From contig DATDAH010000157.1 of assembly GCA_036525535.1 (NCBI GenBank), positions 1 through 53,841 on the forward strand: a stretch of 53,841 nt of DNA, read 5' to 3'. The DNA comes from DATDAH01 sp036525535. Its GTDB lineage: Bacteria > Actinomycetota > Acidimicrobiia > Acidimicrobiales > DATDAH01. Under the pieces are notes generated by a model. That model ran no database searches and was not told the DNA's origin. It saw only the letters and a program-made list of their open reading frames with translations. Of this stretch, positions 40,934-49,811 are shown piece by piece. The stretch's first letter is position 1; every line of letters begins with the position of its first letter. A program made the translations under genes and the position numbers.

Positions 40934-41719
40934 CTATGCCCTGATGGTCACCGGGGTGCCGACGGGCGCGAGGGGGGCGAGGCGCTCGATGACGCCGTTC
41001 TGCATGCGGAGGCAGCCGTTGCTGACCGCTTGGCCGATCACGGACTCGTCGGACCAGCCGTGGAAGGCGATCTGACCGATGCCCCCGCCGAAGTTGCTGA
41101 GGACGTTGGAGAAGCCCGCGATGCTGAGCATCCAGGCGCCGTAGGAGCCGCCCGGGTCGGCCACGGAGATGTCGACGTAGAACTCGCCCTCCGGCGTCGG
41201 CGTGGCCGGGGCCCCGACGGCGAGACCGGCCGACAGCAGGGTCTCCTCACCGTGCTGGGCCGTGACCGTCCGGTCGCTCAAGTCCACGATCAGGTGGTTG
41301 GGGACCACGTAGCTGACGACCTGGCGGGCGTCGATCCAGGCCGTGCTGCCGTTCGGGCGGATGGGGAGGCGGACATGGAGCCGGTCGCCCTCCTGGTCCA
41401 GGACGGTGAACGAGAGGGGCATGCCTTCGTGGGTGGGGTTGGGCAGCGACCACATGGGCTCCGGGGACGTGGCGTGGGCGTAGAGGTCGACCTCGCGGAC
41501 CACGGCTCGGGCCCCCAGGTAGCCGGTCTCGGGCTCGCGGATGCGACCGATGGCCTTCGGCGGGAGGTTGGTCGCCCCGATGTCGGTGGCCGCGGCGGCC
41601 AAGGCGGTGCCGCCGTTCCGCTCCTCCGCGCCGTCCTTGGCCTGGAGGGCCACGACGGCAAAGGCCACACCGCAGGCCACGAGGGCGGCCGCGCTGAGGA
41701 TCGAGACGGCCCGCTTCAC
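40934..41719 (-). CDS. L,D-transpeptidase (YkuD)
   Basis: A 261-residue exported L,D-transpeptidase that forms 3-3 peptidoglycan crosslinks. A signal or anchor helix (5-26) is followed by an SH3-like region (about 75-135, VDLYAHATSP ... DRLHVRLP) and the YkuD domain. The catalytic block is IAFHGWSDESVIG...VSNGCLRM: nucleophilic Cys and upstream His are present, but SHGC is SNGC, a known tolerated variant. GTG 41719 is 7 nt after TAGCCT, a leaderless layout identical to that of the glucosaminidase gene at 49757. Confidence 0.88.
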   Translation of the reverse strand: MKRAVSILSAAALVACGVAFAVVALQAKDGAEERNGGTALAAAATDIGATNLPPKAIGRIREPETGYLGARAVVREVDLYAHATSPEPMWSLPNPTHEGMPLSFTVLDQEGDRLHVRLPIRPNGSTAWIDARQVVSYVVPNHLIVDLSDRTVTAQHGEETLLSAGLAVGAPATPTPEGEFYVDISVADPGGSYGAWMLSIAGFSNVLSNFGGGIGQIAFHGWSDESVIGQAVSNGCLRMQNGVIERLAPLAPVGTPVTIRA

Positions 41720-41768
41720 GGGATCCAGGCTACGGAAGGACCGTCGGGGAGAAAAGGGTCACCGTCCG

Positions 41769-42956
41769 CTACGCCAACCCGAGCATGCGTTGGGCGTTGC
41801 CCCGGCAGATCTTGTCGACCGCGTCCTGGGGCAGGTGGCCCATCAGATCCTCGGCGACGGCCAACGTGTTCGGCCAGGTCGAGTCGGTGTGGGGGTAGTC
41901 CGTCTCGAAGGTGATGTTGTCCACGCCGACCTTGTCGAGGGCGTCGAGGCCGTGGCGATCGCGGAAGAAGCAGCCGTACACCTGGCGGTAGTAGTAGGTC
42001 GACGGCGGCTCGGGGACCAGGTCGGCCACCCCACCCCAGGCCCGGTGCTCGCGCCAGACGTCGTCGGCCCGCTCGAGCATGTACGGCAGCCAACCGATTT
42101 GGCCCTCGGAGTAGGCCAGCGTCAGGGTCGGGAAGCGCACCAGCACGCCCGAGAACAGGAAGTCCGACAGCGACGCCATGGCGTTGTTGAAGCTGAGCGT
42201 GGCGGCCACGGCGGGCGGGGCGTCGGGCGAGGTGGCCGGCATCTGCGACGACGAGCCGATGTGCATGCAGACGACGGTCCGGGTCTCCTGGCACGCCAGG
42301 AAGAAGGGGTCCCACTGGCCCGTGTGGATGCTGGGGAGGCCGAGCTTGGACGGGATCTCGCTGAAGCACACGGCTCGCACCCCGCGGGCGGCATTGCGGT
42401 GGATCTCCGCCGCCGCCGCCTCGATGTCCCAGAGCGGGATCAAGCAGAGAGGGATGAGGGCGCCGTCGCTGTCGCCGCACCACTCGTCGACCATCCAGTC
42501 GTTGTAGGCCCGCACACAGGCCATGGCCAGGTCCTTGTCGCGGGCCTCGGCGAAGGTCTGGCCACAGAAGCGGGGGAAGGTCGGGAAGGAGAGCGACGCC
42601 TCGACGTGGTTCACGACCATGTCGTCGACCCGGGCCTTGGGCTCGTAGCAGCCCGGTCGCATCTCGTCGTAGGTGATGGGCGACAGGGTCATGTCGTCGC
42701 GCTCGAAGCCGACCGAGGCGACGTGCCGCTTGTGGGGGTACATCTTCCCCTCGTAGAACCAGATGTCACAGGGCGGGCCGTCGTCGGTCAGCTCGTACTC
42801 GTAGGTGGTGCCGCCCACGTACTTGAGCCCGCCCAGGCCGTGGCGCTCGACGTAGGGGGCGTCGGCCCGGTGCTTCTCGGGCAGCCAGGTCTGCCAGAGG
42901 TGGGCGGGCTCGACCACGTGGTCGTCGACGCTGATGATCATCGGGATCTCGGCCAC
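41769..42956 (-). CDS. Amidohydrolase family protein (PF04909 type)
   Basis: A 395-residue TIM-barrel amidohydrolase/decarboxylase-like protein. SVDDHVVEP near the N-terminus holds the first metal ligands (DxH-like), VCMHIGSSS supplies the middle His and FETDYPHTDSTWP the late catalytic Asp. The family includes ACMSD-like decarboxylases and hydrolases of cyclic or aromatic compounds; the substrate is unknown. GTG 42956, with AGGAGAG upstream, is preferred over the 24 extra N-terminal codons. The divergent gap to the aminotransferase contains a strong palindromic operator. Confidence 0.87.
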   Translation of the reverse strand: MAEIPMIISVDDHVVEPAHLWQTWLPEKHRADAPYVERHGLGGLKYVGGTTYEYELTDDGPPCDIWFYEGKMYPHKRHVASVGFERDDMTLSPITYDEMRPGCYEPKARVDDMVVNHVEASLSFPTFPRFCGQTFAEARDKDLAMACVRAYNDWMVDEWCGDSDGALIPLCLIPLWDIEAAAAEIHRNAARGVRAVCFSEIPSKLGLPSIHTGQWDPFFLACQETRTVVCMHIGSSSQMPATSPDAPPAVAATLSFNNAMASLSDFLFSGVLVRFPTLTLAYSEGQIGWLPYMLERADDVWREHRAWGGVADLVPEPPSTYYYRQVYGCFFRDRHGLDALDKVGVDNITFETDYPHTDSTWPNTLAVAEDLMGHLPQDAVDKICRGNAQRMLGLA

Positions 42957-42977
42957 GCGGCTCTCCTGCTCAAGCCA

Positions 42978-42998
42978 TTTCTGACGGGTCGTCAGAAA
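42978..42998. promoter_or_regulatory. TetR-type palindromic operator
   Basis: Perfect 9-bp arms TTTCTGACG and CGTCAGAAA separated by GGT. The size and centre match TetR-family sites. It sits in the divergent promoter gap of the amidohydrolase and aminotransferase genes, and no regulator gene lies next to it. Confidence 0.7.
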
Positions 42999-43054
42999 CG
43001 GACGATACCCGCCGCCAGGACCGGCCACCGCCGGGCTGGTTTACCGTGGCGGCC

Positions 43055-44347
43055 ATGTCGCACGACGAGCTCCTCGCCCGGCACCGGGCCGTCCTGCCCT
43101 CGTGGCTCGCCCTCTACTACGACGAGCCCATCGAACTGGTCGAGGGCCAGGGCCGTCACGTCATCGACGGCGAAGGCAACCGCTACCTCGACTTCTTCGG
43201 CGGGATCCTGACGACGATGACGGGCTACGACGTTCCCGAGGTGACCGCCGCCATCCGCGAGCAGGCGGGGCGGATGATCCACACCTCCACCCTCTACCTC
43301 ATCCGCCAGCAGGTGGAGCTGGCCGAGATGATCGCCGACCTGTCCGGCATCCCCGACCCCCGGGTGTTCTTCACCACGTCGGGGACCGAGGCGAACGAGG
43401 CCGCCCTGCTGGTGGCGTCCTCGTTCCGCCGGTCGAGCCAGATCGTGGCCGTGCGCAACAGCTACCACGGTCGCTCGTTCGCCACGGTGGGCATCACCGG
43501 GAACCGGGGCTGGTCGCCGTCGTCGTTGACCCCGTTCCAGGTCAGCTACATGCAGTCCGGCTACCGCTTCCGGAGCCCGTTCCGCCACCTGGACGACGGC
43601 GACTTCATCGAGGCCTGCACCGAGGACCTGCGCGACGTGATCGCCACCCAGACCGCGGGCGACATCGCCGCCCTCATCGCCGAGCCCGTCCAGGGCGTCG
43701 GCGGCTTCGCCATCCCCCCCGACGGCTTCTTCGGCCCAGTCGAGAAGGTGTGTCGGGAGCACGACATGCTGTTCATCGCCGACGAGGTCCAGACCGGCTG
43801 GGGTCGGACGGGCGACCATTTCTGGGGCCATCAGGCCCACGGCATCACCCCCGACCTGATGACCTTCGCCAAGGGCGTCGGCAACGGGCTGACCATCGCC
43901 GGCGTGGTCGGCCGGGCCGAGGTCATGAACTCGGTGTCGGCCAACTCCATCTCCACCTTCGGTGGCAACCCGCTGTCCTGCGCCGGCGCCCTGGCCAACC
44001 TCCACTACCTGCTGGACCACGGCCTCCAGGCCAACACCAAGGCCCGGGGGGCCGAGCTGATGGCCGCCCTGGCCCCGCTGCCCGAGCGGTACCCCGCCAT
44101 CGGCGAGATCCGGGGGAAGGGCCTCATGATCGGCCTCGAGTTCGTCGGCGACGACGGGCTGACCCCCGACCCGCAGGTCGCCTCGGCCGTGCTCGAGGGC
44201 TGCAAGGCCCGCGGCCTGCTGGTCGGCAAGGGCGGCCTCCACGGCAACTGCCTGCGCATCGCCCCACCACTGTCACTGACCGCCGAGGAAGCCGCCGAGG
44301 GCGCGGTGATCCTCACCACGACCCTCGACACCGTCCTGGGCGTCTAG
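43055..44347 (+). CDS. Class III aminotransferase (AGXT2-like)
   Basis: A 430-residue PLP-dependent aminotransferase. Motifs seen are FFTTSGTEANEAALLVA (phosphate-binding region), YHGRSFATVGITGN, AEPVQGVGGF, LFIADEVQTGWGRTG (Asp for the PLP nitrogen) and MTFAKGVGNGL with the Schiff-base Lys. The closest type is alanine-glyoxylate/aspartate aminotransferase-family class III, with several possible amine donors. ATG 43055 lies 7 nt after TACCGT. Its TAG stop overlaps the convergent methyltransferase stop in CTAG. It probably shares the TetR-type operator with the amidohydrolase. Confidence 0.92.
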   Translation: MSHDELLARHRAVLPSWLALYYDEPIELVEGQGRHVIDGEGNRYLDFFGGILTTMTGYDVPEVTAAIREQAGRMIHTSTLYLIRQQVELAEMIADLSGIPDPRVFFTTSGTEANEAALLVASSFRRSSQIVAVRNSYHGRSFATVGITGNRGWSPSSLTPFQVSYMQSGYRFRSPFRHLDDGDFIEACTEDLRDVIATQTAGDIAALIAEPVQGVGGFAIPPDGFFGPVEKVCREHDMLFIADEVQTGWGRTGDHFWGHQAHGITPDLMTFAKGVGNGLTIAGVVGRAEVMNSVSANSISTFGGNPLSCAGALANLHYLLDHGLQANTKARGAELMAALAPLPERYPAIGEIRGKGLMIGLEFVGDDGLTPDPQVASAVLEGCKARGLLVGKGGLHGNCLRIAPPLSLTAEEAAEGAVILTTTLDTVLGV

Positions 44348-45126
44348 CGCTTGGTCCCGATGTAGCCGAACACCTGGACCTGACCCCGCAGCGGCAAGCC
44401 CGGCCGCATGTGCTCCTCGGCGAGGGCCGTGGCCCGGGCCAGGAACTCCTCTTCGCCGATGCTCTGGATGGACTCGTAGGCCGGGCCGGTGGACGCCACC
44501 CCCCGGGCATAGGTGAGCGGGTCGGGGTACTCCCAGGCGAACGGCACCTCGAAGCGGGGCCCGACCTCGAACCCTCGGTCCTCCAGGAAGGCCTCGCCGA
44601 CGCCGGGACGCCCCAACACCACCATGTCCGCCTGGTGCTGGACCTTGTCGTCGGTGGCCCAGAGGAACGGGGCCAGCATCCACGCCCCGGGAGACTTCCC
44701 GACGTTCCCCCAGACCGTCAGGGCCAGTCGACCGCCGGGAGCGAGCACACGATGGACCTCGTCCACCGCTTCGGGGGTGGTGCCCCAGATCCCACGGAAG
44801 CTGGTGACGACGTCGAAGCTGGCGTCGTCCCACGGCAACGCCTCCATGTCACCGACCCGGATGTCGCTGTCGGGGTTGCGGTCTCGAGCCACCGCGGCGA
44901 GGCGGTGGGCCGCGTCGATGCCGGCGCAGGTCACGCCCCGGGCTCGGGCCAGCTCCAAGGCGAACCCCGACCCACACGCGGCGTCGAGCAGCCGGTCGCC
45001 GTCGCCGAGGGCCAGGCGATGGTGCACAAAGGCGTACTCGCGAGCGGCCGCGGGCTCGTTCAGGCAGGCGAAATCGGTGGCTTTGCGTCCCCAGCCCTCG
45101 TCCACCATCTCCCAGGTCAGGGGCAT
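44344..45126 (-). CDS. Class I SAM-dependent methyltransferase
   Basis: A 260-residue class I methyltransferase. SAM-binding motif I is LLDAACGSGFALELA (about 46-60), followed by GIDAAHRL and the acidic GDMEALPW, with a Rossmann-like DVVTSFRGIWGTTP. The C-terminal half resembles the ubiquinone/menaquinone or small-molecule branch; the acceptor is unknown. ATG 45126 is chosen because GGAGAG lies upstream; longer frames have no support. It converges on the aminotransferase gene. Confidence 0.85.
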   Translation of the reverse strand: MPLTWEMVDEGWGRKATDFACLNEPAAAREYAFVHHRLALGDGDRLLDAACGSGFALELARARGVTCAGIDAAHRLAAVARDRNPDSDIRVGDMEALPWDDASFDVVTSFRGIWGTTPEAVDEVHRVLAPGGRLALTVWGNVGKSPGAWMLAPFLWATDDKVQHQADMVVLGRPGVGEAFLEDRGFEVGPRFEVPFAWEYPDPLTYARGVASTGPAYESIQSIGEEEFLARATALAEEHMRPGLPLRGQVQVFGYIGTKR

Positions 45127-45242
45127 GCCCGTGGACTCTCCTCGACGTCGGCCGACAGACACCGGGGCCGCGGATCATTCATCCCGAGGCCCTCCAGTGA
45201 GCTTGGTAATCTTCGCGCACGCGACAGAGAGGGAACGAGAAG

Positions 45243-45806
45243 GTGACGGAGACCGCCGACGCAGCCCCCGCCGAACGCAACGGTGTACCCACCGAGAAGC
45301 TGTTCGGCACCATCGCCAGGATGAAGGAGAACGGCGAGCTCGCTGCCTTCCGGTTCTCGGCCCGGAACGAATGGGTGGAGGGGACCGCCAGTCGGTCCTC
45401 GATCTACGAGTGGTACGGCGCCGGTGCCGACCAGGTCCACGTGGAGGAGTTCGACTTCGTCGCCGACCATCCGACGCTCGGCCATGGGCACGGCCCCACG
45501 CCCCAGGAGTACGTGCTCCACGCCCTCGCCGCCTGCATCACCGCCGGCGTGGCCACCGGCGCGGCCGCCCGGGACATCGAGCTCCAGAAGGTCTCGTCCA
45601 AGGTCAGCGCCGACATCGACGTCCGCGGTGTGCTCGGGATCGACCCCGACATCCGCAAGGGGTTCAGCGACGTGCGGGTCGAGTTCGACGTCGAGGCGGA
45701 CGCGGAGCCGGCCGTCATCGACGCGCTCGTGGCCTCGGCCACCAAGTACTCCGCGGTCTACGACATGCTGACGAGCCCCACGTCGGTGACCGTCACGCGA
45801 GCCTGA
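45243..45806 (+). CDS. OsmC family peroxide-related protein
   Basis: A 187-residue OsmC/Ohr-fold protein, a family of thiol peroxidases that detoxify organic hydroperoxides. The conserved LHALAACITAG helix contains one redox Cys. The second Cys expected near the C-terminal helix is absent (ASATKYSAVYDML), so it may use one Cys with an external thiol, as in some OsmC-like proteins. GTG 45243 follows GAGAAG closely, and TAATCT at about 45207 could be the -10. Confidence 0.83.
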   Translation: MTETADAAPAERNGVPTEKLFGTIARMKENGELAAFRFSARNEWVEGTASRSSIYEWYGAGADQVHVEEFDFVADHPTLGHGHGPTPQEYVLHALAACITAGVATGAAARDIELQKVSSKVSADIDVRGVLGIDPDIRKGFSDVRVEFDVEADAEPAVIDALVASATKYSAVYDMLTSPTSVTVTRA

Positions 45807-45835
45807 CCCGGGACCGCGGGGTCCGCCCCGGGGTC
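45805..45835. terminator. Bidirectional hairpin between osmC-like and FAD genes
   Basis: GACCC (45805-45809) pairs with GGGTC (45831-45835), and GGACC (45811-45815) pairs with GGTCC (45820-45824). It lies between convergent stops at 45806 and 45834. There is no U-tract. Confidence 0.45.
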
Positions 45836-47234
45836 AGTGGGACATCAGCCTTTCGGCGATGCTCCGGCCGGTCGGGGCTTTGCCGGTGCGGACCGCCTTC
45901 TCCTCCATGCGGGCGGCCGCCTTCTGGATGTAGCGCACCCCGAGGTAGCGCAGCGGCTCGGGCTCCCAGGCCTTGGGCTCGTGCTGGACCATCGGCAGCT
46001 CACAGAGGGGCGTGCCCCCGCCCGTGATCAGGTCGGCCAGGGTCCGGCCGGCCAGGTTGGTGGCGGCCACCCCGTCCCCGGCGTAGCCCCCGGCCTTGGC
46101 CAGGCCCGTCGTCTGGTCATAGCTGAACGACGGCATCCAGTCCCGGTGGATGCCGACCACGCCGCCCCAGCAGCGTTCGAAGGGGACGTCGGCCAGGGAC
46201 GGGAAGAACTCGTCGAACTGGCTGCGCAGGCTCTGCGCCGTGGCCTCCACGCAGTCCCACTCCGGCTTGATCGCCGAGCCCCAGTGGTAGAGCGAGCCCC
46301 GACCACCGAAGGCGATGCGGTTGTCCCGGGTGATCTGCAGGTAGTCGATGGTGAGGCGCTTGGACTGCATGACGAAGCGGCGGCGCCAGCCGATCGTGGC
46401 CCGCTGGGCCTCGGTCAGCGGGGCGGTGAGCATGATCTGGGAGTAGACGGGCAGGATCTCCCGGCCATGCCTCGGGAGCTCGGAGAGGTAGGCCTCGCCG
46501 GCCAGGACGATGACGTCCGCCGTGATGTCGCCGCCGGTCGTGTGCAGCACCGGCTTGGCGGCCCGGTCGTAGCCGGTGACGGCGGTGCCCTCGTAGATGG
46601 TGGCCCCGAGTCCTTCGACGGCCCGGGCCAGGCCCCGCACCAGGCGACCGGGGTGCACGGCGGCGAACGGCTCGGCGAACAGCGCGGCCCAGGTGTTGTC
46701 GACATCGACCAGCTCGGCCGCCTCGCCCGGCTCCAGCCAGCGGTAGAAGTCCGGGTACCCGAGCTCGGCCATCTCGTCGTAGATGTGGCGGACGGTCTTC
46801 ACCTGGTGGCCGCCCCGGGCCAGCATCAGCATTCCGTGGCGGTCGAGGTGGGCGTCGATGCCGTGGCGCTCGACCGCCGACTCGACGTGGCCGACGGTGT
46901 CGATCAGGGCGTCGTGGGTCGCCCGGGTCGCATCCTTGCCGTGGCGGGCGATCATCTCGGTGTGGCTGACCGAGATCTCCGGTGACAGCCAGCCGCCGTT
47001 GCGACCCGAGGCCCCCCAGCCTGCGATCTCCCGCTCGACGAGCACGACGTTCAGGCTCGGATCCCGTTCCAGCAGGTAGAGCGCGGTCCACAGTCCCGTG
47101 TAGCCCGCGCCCAGGACGGCCACGTCGGCGGTGGTCGAGCCGTCCAGCGGCGGGCGCGGGGTCAGGTCGTCACCACAGGTCTCCATCCACCAGCTGACCG
47201 AGCGCTCGTCCGTGGCCGTCATGGGGGCGATCAT
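45834..47234 (-). CDS. FAD-dependent amino-group oxidoreductase (DAO type)
   Basis: A 466-residue flavoprotein of the DAO/glycine oxidase-like family. The dinucleotide-binding motif VAVLGAGYTGLWTALYLLE (about 38-56) is followed by the ribose Glu (VEREIAGWGASGRNGGW). The C-terminal GGYAGDGVAATNLAGRTLADL is the second FAD-binding motif. Related enzymes oxidise gamma-glutamylputrescine or other amines; substrate is unknown. Start ATG 47234 gives MIAPM; ATG 47222 is also possible. It is divergent from the thiolase-like gene with a 21-bp gap that must hold both promoters. Confidence 0.88.
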   Translation of the reverse strand: MIAPMTATDERSVSWWMETCGDDLTPRPPLDGSTTADVAVLGAGYTGLWTALYLLERDPSLNVVLVEREIAGWGASGRNGGWLSPEISVSHTEMIARHGKDATRATHDALIDTVGHVESAVERHGIDAHLDRHGMLMLARGGHQVKTVRHIYDEMAELGYPDFYRWLEPGEAAELVDVDNTWAALFAEPFAAVHPGRLVRGLARAVEGLGATIYEGTAVTGYDRAAKPVLHTTGGDITADVIVLAGEAYLSELPRHGREILPVYSQIMLTAPLTEAQRATIGWRRRFVMQSKRLTIDYLQITRDNRIAFGGRGSLYHWGSAIKPEWDCVEATAQSLRSQFDEFFPSLADVPFERCWGGVVGIHRDWMPSFSYDQTTGLAKAGGYAGDGVAATNLAGRTLADLITGGGTPLCELPMVQHEPKAWEPEPLRYLGVRYIQKAAARMEEKAVRTGKAPTGRSIAERLMSH

Positions 47235-47255
47235 GGCACCACTACCGTCCGGGCC

Positions 47256-48638
47256 ATGGCCCCGATGCGCCCCGATGAGCCCGTTCTGGTCGGCGTGGGC
47301 CAGCACGTGCACCGCCCCGAGGACGGGCCGGTGCCGTCCCTCGTCGAGATGATGACCACAGCCGCCCGTCGGGCGGGGGGTGATGTCGGGCCCGGGGTGC
47401 TCGACCGCCTCGGCTGGATCGGCGTGCCCAAAGGGGCGTGGGCCCACCCGGATCCGGGCCGGGAGGTGGCGGCCGCGGTCGGCGCGCCCGACGCCCACAC
47501 CGTCCTCGTCGAGGTCGGCATCACTCAGCAGGAGGTGATCGACGTCGCCCTCGCCGCCGTGCGGGACGGGGCCGGCCCCGCCCTGGTCGTGGGGGCCGAG
47601 GTCAATCACGGGTCGACGGCCGGCGCGGCGACCGCGGTCGGTACGGCGCGGCGGGCGGCGGTCGAGCCCGACGAGCACCTGATCGCCCATGATCTGGGCG
47701 TCAGCGCCGTAGAGATGAACCAGCTCTTCATCGACCCGCCCACCGTCTACGCCGTGCTGGAGAACGCCTTCGCCGCGGCCCAGGGCTGGAATGAGGTCCA
47801 GCACCGGCGCCGGCTGGGCGACCTGACGGAGGCATTCGCCGGGATCGCGGCCCGGAACGCCTACGCCTGGCAGCGCGATGCCCCGTCAGCCGAGGACATC
47901 GTCGAGCCGTCGGCCGCCAACCGGATGATCGCCGAGCCCTACACGAAGCTGTGCTGCTCCAACCTCCGGGTCAACCAGGCTGCGGCCCTCCTCTTCACCA
48001 CGGTCGAGGACGCCCGGGCCGCCCGGATCCCGGAGAACCAGTGGCTCTTCCCCCTGGGCACCGCCTTCTGCAACCACGCCGTACCGGTCGTGCAGCGGGC
48101 CGACCCGGGGCGGTCCGTCGTCGCCCGGTTGGCCGGGCACCGGGCGATGGCGCTGGCCGGGGTCGGGCATGACGACCTCGATCACGTGGATCTCTACTCC
48201 TGCTTCCCGGCGGCCGTGCAGATCACCGCGGGCGAGTTGGGCATCCCCCGCGACCGTCAGCTCACCGTCACCGGCGGCATGACCTTTGCCGGCGGACCGC
48301 TCAACAGCTACGTGCTCCACGCCATGGCGACCATGGCCGAGGTCCTGCGCAACGACCCCGGCGCCATCGGGCTGGTCACCTCCGTCTCGGGCTTCCTGAC
48401 CAAGTTCGGCGCCGGGGTCTGGTCGACCGACCCGGCCCGCCGGGGGGGCTGGCGCCACGAGGACGTCACGGCCGCGGCCCGCGCGGCCGACCAGCCGAAG
48501 CCGGACACCGATGACCCCGGCGACGCCGTGACCGTCGTGTCCGGCACCGTCACCCACGCCCGGGACGGCGCCCGCACCCGGGTCGAGGTCGTCGAGACCT
48601 CCACCGGCGTCCGCGCCCTCCGCTCCACCCCCCTCTAG
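47256..48638 (+). CDS. Thiolase-like acetyl-CoA acetyltransferase family protein
   Basis: A 460-residue thiolase-fold protein of the actinobacterial acetyl-CoA acetyltransferase-like group (SCP2-thiolase side). VGVGQHVHRPEDG starts the N-terminal half, and VVGAEVNHGSTAGA stands where thiolases carry the nucleophilic Cys, with no Cys visible. C-terminal motifs DLYSCFPAAVQ and TGGMTFAGGPLNSY are retained in modified form. It may bind or transfer acyl-CoA in sterol or fatty-acid degradation. ATG 47256 is 7 nt after TACCGT. Confidence 0.82.
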   Translation: MAPMRPDEPVLVGVGQHVHRPEDGPVPSLVEMMTTAARRAGGDVGPGVLDRLGWIGVPKGAWAHPDPGREVAAAVGAPDAHTVLVEVGITQQEVIDVALAAVRDGAGPALVVGAEVNHGSTAGAATAVGTARRAAVEPDEHLIAHDLGVSAVEMNQLFIDPPTVYAVLENAFAAAQGWNEVQHRRRLGDLTEAFAGIAARNAYAWQRDAPSAEDIVEPSAANRMIAEPYTKLCCSNLRVNQAAALLFTTVEDARAARIPENQWLFPLGTAFCNHAVPVVQRADPGRSVVARLAGHRAMALAGVGHDDLDHVDLYSCFPAAVQITAGELGIPRDRQLTVTGGMTFAGGPLNSYVLHAMATMAEVLRNDPGAIGLVTSVSGFLTKFGAGVWSTDPARRGGWRHEDVTAAARAADQPKPDTDDPGDAVTVVSGTVTHARDGARTRVEVVETSTGVRALRSTPL

Positions 48639-48646
48639 AAAGGATC

Positions 48647-48693
48647 AACCTTCGGCAAAGGCCGACGTCGGCGGTGAGGGGTTGCCGAAGGTT
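48647..48693. terminator. Bidirectional cruciform terminator
   Basis: Perfect 12-bp arms AACCTTCGGCAA (48647-48658) and TTGCCGAAGGTT (48682-48693) enclose a second palindrome, GCCGACGTCGGC (48661-48672). It lies between convergent stops at 48638 and 48714. Confidence 0.7.
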
Positions 48694-48713
48694 CGGCTTC
48701 GACGCCGTTGCCC

Positions 48714-49757
48714 TCAGCTGCCGAGCAGGGGGTTCAGGTAGTCGCGGACGATGCTGCGGCCGTAGTCGGGATCGGGGGCCCAGTGGCCGCCGAGGCGCTC
48801 GACGGTGGGGGCCGTGGCGTAGATCGAGGCGAAGTGGCGGGGGTCCGGGGTGCTGGTCCTCGGGTAGCCGGGGGCGCCGGCGTAGAGGCCGAGGTGGTCG
48901 ATGCAGGCCGTGATCCCCTGGCGCCAGTTCACGAAGCGCATGTGGGCGTTGGGATCGTCGTTGTCCCCGCCGGTCGTGGTCTTCAGGCCACAGGGGTTGT
49001 GGAAGCTGGCGTCGATGACCCCGCCGAAGTTGCCGTAGGCCGTCTCCTTGGCCGACTGGGCGTAGGCCACCTCGGGCCGGATGCCCCGGGCCGGGGCCAG
49101 CTCCCAGTAGAGCGCCGCGTTCAGGACGAAGCGGGCGCTGGCTTCCTGGTCGTCGGCCCAGCGCTCGGCGGTGGCCTGGCCGGTGAAGGGCCGGCCCTCG
49201 ATCAGGGTCTCGACGCCCTGGCTGCGGTAGACGACAGCCTTGACCCGATCCCGTAGGGTCCCGTCGGTCCCGGACCGCAGCGCCACGCGGACGATGACCT
49301 TCGAGCGCAGCGGCGCCGAAGGGTTGGCCCGGACCTCGACGTTCAACGCCCGGTGCTGGCCGGGGCCGACGTCAGCGAATCGGAAGATGCCGTTGCGGAC
49401 CCGGGCCGAGACGTCCTGGTCGCCGACGAAGTACCGGATGCCGAAGTTGGTGGTGTTGCGGGTCCCCTGCACCACCAGGTCGTCGATGCCGTTGCCGTCG
49501 TTCTCGGCCCGCACGACGAAGCGAGCCCGCCCCTCGCGGCCGATGAGCGCCACCCGGGTCTGGCCCAGGCCGTCCCAGTTGTAGATCCCGTCCCCGATGG
49601 CGACGGCCTCGCTCCGCAACCGGATGCGACCGTCCGGCTGCTGGCACGGAGGGGCACAAGGACCCGGCGCCGTTGTCTGCGCCTCCGCCACCCCGATCTG
49701 GAGGCCTAGCGCCATCATGAGAAAGACGGCCGCCAAGGGCCGGGCTCCGCCGAACAC
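48714..49757 (-). CDS. Exported glucosaminidase (PF01832 type)
   Basis: A 347-residue exported protein. The signal peptide is MFGGARPLAAVFLMMALGLQ..., cleaved near AEAQ. A beta-rich domain (40-175, with GQHRALNVEVRAN) is followed by a lysozyme-like endo-N-acetylglucosaminidase domain (about 215-347): RPEVAYAQSAKETAYGNFGG carries the catalytic Glu, then NPCGLKT and RFVNWRQGITACIDHLGLY. It cleaves the peptidoglycan glycan backbone. GTG 49757 is 7 nt after TAGCCT, a layout shared with the L,D-transpeptidase gene. Confidence 0.85.
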   Translation of the reverse strand: MFGGARPLAAVFLMMALGLQIGVAEAQTTAPGPCAPPCQQPDGRIRLRSEAVAIGDGIYNWDGLGQTRVALIGREGRARFVVRAENDGNGIDDLVVQGTRNTTNFGIRYFVGDQDVSARVRNGIFRFADVGPGQHRALNVEVRANPSAPLRSKVIVRVALRSGTDGTLRDRVKAVVYRSQGVETLIEGRPFTGQATAERWADDQEASARFVLNAALYWELAPARGIRPEVAYAQSAKETAYGNFGGVIDASFHNPCGLKTTTGGDNDDPNAHMRFVNWRQGITACIDHLGLYAGAPGYPRTSTPDPRHFASIYATAPTVERLGGHWAPDPDYGRSIVRDYLNPLLGS

Positions 49758-49811
49758 GACCCCGAGGCTACCCCCGCGACCTCGTGGGGAACCGGCGCCT
49801 ACGCTCCGGCG

